DNA from: Dysgonamonadaceae bacterium
GTDB lineage: Bacteria > Bacteroidota > Bacteroidia > Bacteroidales > Dysgonomonadaceae
DNA length: 44,226 nucleotides
Assembly (NCBI GenBank): GCA_029975415.1
Contig: JARKPE010000127.1
Coordinates: forward strand, 1-44,226
Direction of reading: 5' to 3'
Numbering within the stretch: position 1 is the first letter of the stretch; each line of letters opens with the position of its first letter. The position numbers and the translations under genes were made by a program. The notes under the pieces were generated by a model. It was not told where the DNA came from. It worked only from the letters and a program-made list of their open reading frames with translations, and ran no database searches. Positions 16,199-22,449 of this stretch are shown piece by piece.

Positions 16199-17509
16199 CT
16201 ATATCGGCCGATTGCTTTTTTTAGAGAAAGTATCGGACAAGATTCTATAAGCTTTGGTACGAAATGCTGCCAAAGAAATGATCAACATTAGAATCCCCGC
16301 TATAAAAAAGGTCAAGGCGATCCCTCGTGTAGATCCTTCACCCAGCAACCATCCTAACGCTTTTCTGCCTGAATCACTGTTCATAAACGGAATAAGCGAA
16401 AATTGCGCAAAAGGGCCGATGATAAAAATCGAAATTGGAGTTGCTGCAGATTCCACAGTTTGCGCAAATCCAAAAACACGTCCTTGTGTATGTTTTGGCA
16501 CAATTGTTTGAATAATAGTTTGCTCAGCAGCTTCGATAAAAGGAACAGAAATCATATACAAAAACATCCCAAACACGAATAGTGGTGCCCATTCACGAAG
16601 AGTGAAAATTACACAGATCAAACTTGTAATCACATATCCCCAAAGAAGGGTTTTCACCGGCCGTTTTCCCAAGCCGAGACGACTGATGATCAGTCCGCCA
16701 AAAATGAAACCCGATCCCGTAAATCCGAGCACGACTCCCCAAACTTCGACACGAAAAATCGACAAACCGTACGGATCAAGCAAAACCATAATAATGCCGC
16801 CGATAAAATTGTTGAAAGTGGTAAAAATAATAAGAGCCATCAATCCCGGAATGTCATGAATGGCTCGAAGCGCTCCGCTAAAATCTATTCGCTTGTTTTG
16901 CAAGTTCGGATCGTGCACGATGTGATCTTCGACTATAGGCACAAAAAACAGATGAATGAGCATCACTACCGACACAACGAGGGTTATATACATTGCCCAT
17001 TCCAAACCCAACTGTCCGATGATAAGTCCACTGAAAACGGTGTTGGCGATCATACCAATTCCCTGCACTATTCCGATTAATCCGTTAGCACGCGCATAAT
17101 TTTCTTTTTCAACCAAAATAGAAACCGTAGTGGACAATGCTATTCCGCGCAAATTGCAAGCAAGAGCAGCTAACAACAAAGGCATCGAAAAAAGCCAAAA
17201 CGATGGAGACGATAATTGTGAAATTTCGGACTTCGGCTCAAAGAGAATTACACATCCCGATACGCTCAACAGAGCGACTGTGATGATCGATGCAAACATG
17301 ATAACCCGTTTCTTTTTATATTTATCCACAATGGTGCCGAACAACATGCTCGACAAGGTAACCAGCAACATATAAGTTCCACTCAGAATGGAAAGAATCA
17401 GTACGGATTTGGTTTGCAGATATATCCAAAAAGAAAATGCACTCCACAAAAAATAAGCGCTGGTGTTGGCCGTCGCTACATTAATAAGGATGGGGAGAAA
17501 TCGTTTCAT
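16199..17509 (-). CDS. MFS exporter of the Mef/MFS_3 type
   Basis: A 436-residue major facilitator with about twelve hydrophobic helices. The MFS loop 2-3 motif appears as GTIVDKYKKKRVIM near residue 60, and the order of charged loops resembles Mef-like macrolide or other drug exporters (MFS_3). Substrate is unknown. The track start 17512 is a TTG; ATG 17509 is preferred. The gene has a promoter about 200 nt upstream (17717-17748) and a leader with a 10-codon ORF and a terminator-like hairpin, an arrangement suggesting inducible attenuation. It converges with the HU/SPOR gene. Confidence 0.9.
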   Translation of the reverse strand: MKRFLPILINVATANTSAYFLWSAFSFWIYLQTKSVLILSILSGTYMLLVTLSSMLFGTIVDKYKKKRVIMFASIITVALLSVSGCVILFEPKSEISQLSSPSFWLFSMPLLLAALACNLRGIALSTTVSILVEKENYARANGLIGIVQGIGMIANTVFSGLIIGQLGLEWAMYITLVVSVVMLIHLFFVPIVEDHIVHDPNLQNKRIDFSGALRAIHDIPGLMALIIFTTFNNFIGGIIMVLLDPYGLSIFRVEVWGVVLGFTGSGFIFGGLIISRLGLGKRPVKTLLWGYVITSLICVIFTLREWAPLFVFGMFLYMISVPFIEAAEQTIIQTIVPKHTQGRVFGFAQTVESAATPISIFIIGPFAQFSLIPFMNSDSGRKALGWLLGEGSTRGIALTFFIAGILMLIISLAAFRTKAYRILSDTFSKKSNRPI

Positions 17510-17608
17510 CAAAGAAATTATCCGATTCGAATGCTCAAAGAACGTTTATACACTCACTTTTGTTTAAACAGATTTCGTGTAGTGATCATTTCTTGTAAGA
17601 ATGCGAAA

Positions 17609-17637
17609 AGCGGCTGGCTAAATCACAGCCCGCCGCT
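17609..17637 (-). promoter_or_regulatory. Terminator-like hairpin in the MFS leader
   Basis: Read on the minus strand, AGCGGC-G-GGCT, loop GTGATTT, AGCC-A-GCCGCT, followed by TTTCG. The stem is 10 pairs with one mismatch. It lies between the promoter at 17717-17748 and the MFS start and is partly covered by the short leader ORF. Confidence 0.5.
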
Positions 17638-17650
17638 CTCTAAATAACAT
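17618..17650 (-). CDS. Possible leader peptide of the MFS exporter gene
   Basis: A 10-codon frame, MLFRERRAVI, starting at ATG 17650 and stopping (TAG) inside the loop of the hairpin at 17609-17637. It contains RER, which matches the (R/K)-X-(R/K) pattern known to stall ribosomes in the presence of macrolides in Erm-type leaders. Whether it is translated is unknown; no clear Shine-Dalgarno is seen, which is normal for Bacteroidota. It is a candidate only. Confidence 0.35.
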   Translation of the reverse strand: MLFRERRAVI

Positions 17651-17713
17651 GAAAATACAACTTACATGTTGTGAATGAAAATTTAGTTATTAACCCATTT
17701 AACCTGATTTTCG

Positions 17714-17733
17714 TTACAAAAATATGTTTGTAA
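17714..17733. promoter_or_regulatory. Inverted repeat over the MFS -7 box (candidate operator)
   Basis: TTACAAA, six bases, TTTGTAA. The repeat covers the -7 element TATTTTTG of the MFS promoter, a position expected of a repressor site. The 14 paired bases are AT-rich and could arise by chance. Confidence 0.4.
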
Positions 17734-17748
17734 TTTGTTTTCACCAAA
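17717..17748 (-). promoter_or_regulatory. Promoter of the MFS exporter gene
   Basis: On the minus strand, TTTG (17748-17745), 20 bases, TATTTTTG (17724-17717): both elements match the Bacteroidota consensus. The predicted leader before ATG 17509 is about 200 nt. Confidence 0.65.
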
Positions 17749-17820
17749 ACAAATGGACTAACCGTTCGATTTCATCGACCAATCAGGATTTTTCACTTTC
17801 AGACAAAAACAATCCGTAAT

Positions 17821-17866
17821 AAAAATCCCCCGAAGCAAATGACATTTTCTATCGGGGGATTTTTTG
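17821..17866. terminator. Terminator after the DUF4890 gene
   Basis: AAAAATCCCCCGA (17821-17833) pairs perfectly with TCGGGGGATTTTT (17852-17864). T-rich sequence flanks it on both strands, so it can work in both directions, but it best serves the minus-strand gene at 17900. Confidence 0.85.
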
Positions 17867-17899
17867 ATGAGACACCATGATTCTTTCGCTGATAACAAT

Positions 17900-18340
17900 T
17901 TATAGGCCTGCCTTCGGTCTGTTTCCTTTCATTCCATTCCCGTTGCGCATGTTTTTCATCCGTTCGGCACGTATGGCCTTCCATTGATCCATTTTTTCTT
18001 TTCCAATGATTTGCTCCAATTCGGCATCATTGGCTTCGATCTGTTTTTGTCTTTCTGCTCTCATTTCTTCCCGAGTAGCTTGTTGCGTCTCTCTCATCTC
18101 TCGAGCTGTTGCCATTTGTTTCGCACGTTGTGCATCTTGTTTTTCCAACACTTTTTCCACCTGTTCCTTTTGTTCTGCTGTCAAATCCAATTGTTTAGCC
18201 ATTTGTTCGGCACGTTGGGCAGCAGTCCATTTCATTTCTCTTGAAGTCGTTTTCTGCCGGGCAGTATCTTGTGCCATAACAGAAAAACTCATTGTTAACA
18301 AGGCGATAAACGCCAAAATACCAATTTTTTTCATTTTCAT
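17900..18340 (-). CDS. DUF4890 / Spy-like periplasmic protein
   Basis: A 146-residue exported protein. The signal peptide MKMKKIGILAFIALLTMSFSVMAQ is cut after AQ. The mature part is highly charged and helical, with an EMKWTAAQRAEQMAKQLDLTAEQKEQVEKV segment typical of DUF4890 and like the LTxxQ motifs of Spy/CpxP. Such proteins act in the periplasm as stress chaperones or sensors; the role here is inferred. Many Ala, Glu, Arg, Lys and Met residues suggest an extended coiled coil. The gene stands alone between a terminator and a promoter with a tandem 13-bp repeat, pointing to control by a dedicated regulator. Confidence 0.82.
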   Translation of the reverse strand: MKMKKIGILAFIALLTMSFSVMAQDTARQKTTSREMKWTAAQRAEQMAKQLDLTAEQKEQVEKVLEKQDAQRAKQMATAREMRETQQATREEMRAERQKQIEANDAELEQIIGKEKMDQWKAIRAERMKNMRNGNGMKGNRPKAGL

Positions 18341-18382
18341 TTCGTTTTAATGGTTCTACATAGAAATCGCAATATTGACTCT

Positions 18383-18390
18383 CAAAAGTA
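18383..18390 (-). promoter_or_regulatory. -7 element of the DUF4890 gene
   Basis: On the minus strand TACTTTTG, matching TAnnTTTG, about 43 bases before ATG 18340. It is directly abutted by the proximal copy of the tandem repeat. Confidence 0.6.
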
Positions 18391-18422
18391 AGCAATCGTT
18401 TAATGCGACAGCAATCGATTAA
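18391..18422 (-). promoter_or_regulatory. Tandem 13-bp direct repeat upstream of the DUF4890 promoter
   Basis: Minus strand: TTAATCGATTGCT (18422-18410) and TTAAACGATTGCT (18403-18391), 12 of 13 bases equal, 19 bases start to start, ending exactly at the -7 box. The layout resembles a response-regulator dimer site in place of a -33 box. Confidence 0.55.
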
Positions 18423-18578
18423 CGATTATTATCCTACTGAATTTCAAATTATTGAAAACATTTATACGAAAAAAATGTCGATTGGTAGTGACGTATTTAA
18501 ATTTCATCGATAAAAATAATTGATTCGTCGATTCACTCCATTTTTATATATTTTAACGACGCTTTATCTATTTTCTGC

Positions 18579-18586
18579 TATCTTTG
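18579..18586 (+). promoter_or_regulatory. -7 element of the PH-like protein / GH43 operon
   Basis: TATCTTTG, 22 bases before ATG 18609. No clear -33 box is found. Confidence 0.5.
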
Positions 18587-18608
18587 CAGGTGAAAATATG
18601 AAATAGTC

Positions 18609-19019
18609 ATGACAAAATACACGAGCAACAACTCCAAACAAATGCGACTTTTTATGGGATTAAGCGCACTAATAGTGATAGCTTTTGTCGTGTTTGGCTA
18701 TTATTATAAAGAAATTGATTGGTTTTATGTCATACTGTTCATCACCTATCCGGTTTTTATTTTATCCACTACCGCACGAGAATTTCAGGTAACAGACAAT
18801 AACAAATTGAAAATTATTTCGTACGTAAACTGTATTTCGAAACCAACAATTATAGAGATTGATAAGATTGTAGCTTTGAAAAAAATCAAAAACGATCGAT
18901 TGCGCATCGATCATAAAAAAGGCTTCCATATCTTACGATTAAAAGAACCCGACAGAAGCTTACTGGCAGACGAATTAAAAAAGAGAAATCCGACAATTGT
19001 ACTCGACCAACTTCAATAG
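18609..19019 (+). CDS. Two-helix membrane protein with PH-like C-terminal domain
   Basis: A 136-residue protein with two hydrophobic helices (MGLSALIVIAFVVFGYYY and WFYVILFITYPVFIL) followed by a short soluble domain rich in beta strands (KLKIISYVNCISKPTIIEIDKIVALKKI). The pattern resembles bacterial PH-like / PH_6-type membrane proteins. I do not recognise a specific function. It has its own -7 box and is 12 nt upstream of the GH43 gene, so the two probably share a transcript. Confidence 0.6.
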   Translation: MTKYTSNNSKQMRLFMGLSALIVIAFVVFGYYYKEIDWFYVILFITYPVFILSTTAREFQVTDNNKLKIISYVNCISKPTIIEIDKIVALKKIKNDRLRIDHKKGFHILRLKEPDRSLLADELKKRNPTIVLDQLQ

Positions 19020-19031
19020 ACATATATACTT

Positions 19032-20003
19032 ATGAACAAATCCCTTCTATTTATTTTTTTGCTAACAATCTTCTTTAGCTTCGAATCCTTTTCTCAAAAA
19101 TCGGGAAATCCGTTGTTTCCGGGTTGGTATGCCGACCCCGAAGCCACAATTTTTAACAACCGGTATTGGATTTTCCCAACCTATTCGGCTCCCTACGAAA
19201 AACAAGTTTTCATAGATGCTTTTTCTTCTCCCGATTTGGTATTCTGGACAAAACACAGCCATATTCTCGACACTGCAAGCGTGAAATGGGCACACAAAGC
19301 AATGTGGGCTCCTGCAATTATTGAAAAAGAGGGTCTATATTTTTTATTTTTTTCCGCTAACGATATTCAAGACGACCAGAGCGAAGGAGGAATAGGAATT
19401 GCCGTCGCGAAACAACCCGAAGGCCCTTATCGCGATTATTTAGGAAAACCGTTGCTCGACAAATTCCACAATGGCGCTCAACCGATCGATCAATTCGTTT
19501 TCCGAGACATTGATGACCAATACTATATGATATACGGAGGATGGCGGCATTGCAACATAACCCGACTTAATGATGATTTCACCGACTTTCTCCCTTTTGA
19601 AGATGGAACAATTTTCAAAGAAATTACGCCGGAGGGTTATGTTGAAGGGCCGGTGATGTTTTATCGAAACGAAAAATATTACTTCATGTGGTCGGAAGGC
19701 GGCTGGACAGGTCCCGATTATCGAGTAGCTTATGCTATTGCCGATTCGCCGTTAGGCCCTTTCGAGCGGATTGATACCATTTTAGAACAAAATATGAATA
19801 TTGCAAACGGAGCAGGACACAATTCAGTGATAAACATACCTGGCACCGACGAATGGTATATCGTTTATCATCGTCGCCCTTTGTCCGAGTCAGATGGCAA
19901 TTCGCGTGTCACGTGCATTGAAAAAATGCAGTTCGATGTCAACGGACGAATTGTTCCTATAGTTATCACAAACGAAGGGGTTGATGCCCGTCCGCTAAAT
20001 TGA
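19032..20003 (+). CDS. Secreted glycoside hydrolase family 43 enzyme
   Basis: A 323-residue exported enzyme with a five-bladed propeller GH43 layout. A signal peptide of about 21 residues (FSFESFSQ) comes first. The three catalytic acids are visible: Asp in GWYADPEATIF, Asp in QPIDQFVFRD (pKa helper) and Glu in YVEGPVMFYRN (proton donor). GHNSV near residue 260 carries the conserved histidine. GH43 enzymes mostly cut arabinose or xylose side chains from plant glycans; the subfamily cannot be fixed here. No SusCD pair is nearby, so it is not part of a typical utilisation locus. Two hairpins, one a terminator, follow. Confidence 0.93.
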   Translation: MNKSLLFIFLLTIFFSFESFSQKSGNPLFPGWYADPEATIFNNRYWIFPTYSAPYEKQVFIDAFSSPDLVFWTKHSHILDTASVKWAHKAMWAPAIIEKEGLYFLFFSANDIQDDQSEGGIGIAVAKQPEGPYRDYLGKPLLDKFHNGAQPIDQFVFRDIDDQYYMIYGGWRHCNITRLNDDFTDFLPFEDGTIFKEITPEGYVEGPVMFYRNEKYYFMWSEGGWTGPDYRVAYAIADSPLGPFERIDTILEQNMNIANGAGHNSVINIPGTDEWYIVYHRRPLSESDGNSRVTCIEKMQFDVNGRIVPIVITNEGVDARPLN

Positions 20004-20063
20004 AAACCCTACATCCACATCATGCAAATATAAATCACAATTGCGTTATTCGTGAAAATTGGA

Positions 20064-20085
20064 GCTCATTTCTGTCAAAATGAGC
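20064..20085. repeat. Perfect hairpin between GH43 and the terminator
   Basis: GCTCATTT, loop CTGTCA, AAATGAGC. It has no T-run and stands 8 bases before the terminator hairpin. Confidence 0.6.
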
Positions 20086-20092
20086 CCTTACT

Positions 20093-20127
20093 CATCCCTT
20101 TCAGAAAAGACAAGGGATGTTTTTTTG
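20093..20127 (+). terminator. Terminator after the GH43 gene
   Basis: CATCCCTT, an 11-12 base loop, AAGGGATG, then a run of seven to eight Ts. Confidence 0.85.
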
Positions 20128-20211
20128 AAAACAAAACGTGTTTTACAACACACATACCGATTTTTTCCATTTAAAAACCAAAATTTACCACCCGAAGTTG
20201 TGTCACAGCCC

Positions 20212-20219
20212 TAAGTTTG
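20212..20219 (+). promoter_or_regulatory. -7 element of the ECF sigma factor gene
   Basis: TAAGTTTG fits TAnnTTTG. It lies inside the extended ORF of the track and supports the downstream start at 20267. Confidence 0.5.
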
Positions 20220-20266
20220 CATCCAACTACGAAAAACGAATATTTTTTAAATTTTTTAATTCCAAG

Positions 20267-20842
20267 ATGCAAACCAAACACAAAGCGGCCATTTACGAGG
20301 CCAACGATCAAAACAGCACCACTCTGTTTCAGGAATTTCGGAAAGGAGATATTGATGCATTTTCACATTTCTACGACACGTATGTAAACATCCTCTACCA
20401 TTTTGGCAGCAAAATCACTAACGATAAGGAATTGCTGAAAGACTGCATCCACGATGTTTTTGTTAAAATGTACAATAAACGTCAAGATTTGTCTGATATC
20501 CACGACATCAAATCTTATTTGTTTAGCACCTTAAGAAACAAAATTTTAGACGAAATAAGGAGAAAAGCTTACTTTACTGAAAAAGAAATCGAAAGCTATC
20601 AAGTTGCATCCTCCGAAAACGTTGAAAAAGAATATCTTCTGAAAGAAAAAGCAGATTATAACAACGAGAAAGTAGCTTTTTTCATGACAAAACTCTCACC
20701 AAGACAGCGGGAGGCTATCACTCTTTATTTTATCGAAGAGAAAAAATATGACGAAATTTGCGCGCTTATGGATATAAATTACCAATCACTCCGAAATTTA
20801 ATCCATCGAAACTTAACAAAACTCCGATCGCAATTATCATAA
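20267..20842 (+). CDS. ECF-type RNA polymerase sigma factor
   Basis: A 191-residue sigma-70 family protein with only regions 2 and 4. Region 2 is at about 30-95 (DAFSHFYDTYVNILYHFGSKI, LLKDCIHDVFVKMYNKR); region 4 is near the C-terminus (LSPRQREAITLYFIEEKKYDEICALMDINYQSLRNLIHRN). Start 20267 is chosen because a -7 box lies at 20212-20219 and the extra 43 residues of the track ORF are unlike the family. In this phylum ECF factors often control a SusCD locus through an adjacent FecR anti-sigma; neither is present here, so the target is unknown. Confidence 0.92.
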   Translation: MQTKHKAAIYEANDQNSTTLFQEFRKGDIDAFSHFYDTYVNILYHFGSKITNDKELLKDCIHDVFVKMYNKRQDLSDIHDIKSYLFSTLRNKILDEIRRKAYFTEKEIESYQVASSENVEKEYLLKEKADYNNEKVAFFMTKLSPRQREAITLYFIEEKKYDEICALMDINYQSLRNLIHRNLTKLRSQLS

Positions 20843-20868
20843 AACGAGCGATTTGCGTGATGCTTTCT

Positions 20869-21495
20869 TTAGTCGCAGGAACACTCTTTTCCCTGCGACT
20901 TTTCAAAAGCTTCTTTCCCTTCGGAGATGGAGAAATAAATCAATCCTACCGATCCGATAACATCTGCATAAGCAAAGCCCGTGATCTCATAGATGAGACT
21001 CGATAAAAGAAGAATAACTGACATGTATATACAAACTTTGGTGCAATTGGCATCGGCTATGATGGGCTCCGAATCAAGATCTCTACCCACTTTTCGTTTT
21101 GATTGCATCAACCAAAACATAGTGAAAATCGATAGGATAGAAATAATAATTCCCCATCGGGTGGTCTCCGGCTTATGTTGGGTAATTATATTTATGACAC
21201 TTCCAATAAGCAATCCAAGTGCGAGGAGATAAAAAACAGCTCCGGTGATTTTGAGAGCAGTCTGTTCAAATTTACTCTTTTCTGTCGTTTGGTTTTTACG
21301 AATTCGAAGGATCATCGTAAATATTCCGACACCCGACAACACTTCTATAAAACTATCGATACCGAAACCGAATAGAGCCAACGTTTCGTCCTGATATCCA
21401 AAAAACATAGAAACAATACCTTCGACAATATTGTAGAAAATTGTAAATAAGCTCAATAATATAGCTTTTCGATAAAGTTTTTCTTCTTTTACCAT
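20869..21495 (-). CDS. CDF-like cation transporter with a Cys-containing predicted metal site
   Basis: A 208-residue membrane protein with about six helices, the minimal cation diffusion facilitator core, without the usual cytoplasmic C-terminal domain. In helix 2 the expected acid pair is D47 and E51 (GFGIDSFIEVL). In helix 5, where zinc CDFs have His-x3-Asp, it has C151-x3-C155 in ADANCTKVC, and the tail ends KECSCD. Thiol ligands would change metal preference (inference). It lies 64 nt downstream of a Fur-family regulator on the same strand, indicating metal-responsive control. Its last codons also form the terminator hairpin of the convergent sigma gene. Confidence 0.82.
   Translation of the reverse strand: MVKEEKLYRKAILLSLFTIFYNIVEGIVSMFFGYQDETLALFGFGIDSFIEVLSGVGIFTMILRIRKNQTTEKSKFEQTALKITGAVFYLLALGLLIGSVINIITQHKPETTRWGIIISILSIFTMFWLMQSKRKVGRDLDSEPIIADANCTKVCIYMSVILLLSSLIYEITGFAYADVIGSVGLIYFSISEGKEAFEKSQGKECSCD
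20871..20904 (+). terminator. Terminator of the sigma factor gene, inside the CDF 3' end
   Basis: AGTCGCAGG (20871-20879) pairs with CCTGCGACT (20892-20900), followed by TTTTC. It spans the final codons of the convergent CDF gene. Confidence 0.6.
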
Positions 21496-21559
21496 CTTAC
21501 CCTGTCTGTGAAATCGTGAACAAAAATAAGTTGAGATATTATGCAGCAGTGTTGCAAAA

Positions 21560-21982
21560 TCAGATGTTGCAATTACGACAAATACCTTTGATCACAAAAT
21601 TAGCCGATTCTACCGTAAAATCCGCAGGAAGTTTCATCGAAGGAATCTGCAATCGGTGCAAACAAAAAGTTTGTTCGCAAATCTTGCAAAAGAAGTGAAC
21701 GTGCAGATCTTTCAAACTACATTCACAACGATCCTCACATAAAGCAAACTTTGTAGCACCGGAACCGTCATCGATCTCATGCACCAAATTATTTTTCACG
21801 AAATTCTTAATAGCTCTAAAAATCGACGTCCTTTCAACTCCATCCAACATATTTTCGATGTCATACAGTCGCAGGGCATGTGTTCGCGAAAGAAGCGTTT
21901 CAAGCACTTTCAGTCTGATAGGTGTCGGCTTTATATTTTTAGCAAGAAGAATTTTTTCAGGTTCTATTTTTTGAGCATCCAT
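21560..21982 (-). CDS. Fur-family metalloregulator
   Basis: A 140-residue repressor. The winged-helix domain comes first (KPTPIRLKVLETLLS, with recognition helix region VERTSIFRAIKNF); the dimer/metal domain has HVHFFCKICEQTFCLH and a terminal GICRNCNI, so two CxxC pairs for a structural zinc are present. The track start at 22006 is a TTG; ATG 21982 gives MDAQKIEPEKIL, a normal length. It is just upstream of the CDF-like transporter on the same strand, so it probably controls that gene and itself. A Zur-like or another metal specificity is possible and cannot be decided by eye. Confidence 0.9.
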   Translation of the reverse strand: MDAQKIEPEKILLAKNIKPTPIRLKVLETLLSRTHALRLYDIENMLDGVERTSIFRAIKNFVKNNLVHEIDDGSGATKFALCEDRCECSLKDLHVHFFCKICEQTFCLHRLQIPSMKLPADFTVESANFVIKGICRNCNI

Positions 21983-22187
21983 ATTGCAAAGTTCTAAAGA
22001 AATCAACCTGTATTATCTAACACTTTTAGTGAAGCAATGTTGAATATGGTTCAAACTTTTCGTAATATGAACGTCGTAATTACCTCGTTTAACAATCGAT
22101 CGGGATTACAAATCAAACGTTGCCAAACATTTTATTCGATGGAACGTTCTTAAAACAAGATGAACTGATGAACTAAATGAAATCGTT

Positions 22188-22397
22188 ATGGCAAAATATT
22201 CGAAAAAGGCTCAGCAGAAAATCGGCGAAGTATTGCACGAATTCAAGGAAGGAAAGCTTAAATCTTCGTCAGGCAACAAAGTAACCGAACGCGATCAGGC
22301 AATAGCTATCGGCATATCTGAAGCCTAACAAAAAGGCTATAAGGTGCCGAAAAAGCCTTCAAAATCTAAAAAGAAAAAAGCGAAAAAAGCGAAATAA
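22188..22397 (+). pseudogene. DUF6496-like small basic protein with an in-frame stop
   Basis: The frame starting at ATG 22188 reads MAKYSKKAQQKIGEVLHEF, then KEGKLKSSSGNKVTERDQAIAIGISEA, then TAA at 22326-22328, then QKGYKVPKKPSKSKKKKAKKAK and TAA at 22395. As I know it, the DUF6496 family runs unbroken as ...AIAIGISEARxKGYKVPKK, so the stop falls inside a conserved motif. A C-to-T change of a CAA codon, a sequencing error or readthrough would explain it. The short product would be 46 residues, the full one 69. The tail is Lys-rich and histone-like. Too short for the ORF track. Confidence 0.75.
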
Positions 22398-22449
22398 TAT
22401 CCGTCCAAACGCTTTCAAATTATCCGAACTACAAGGTAGATAGCAACGA

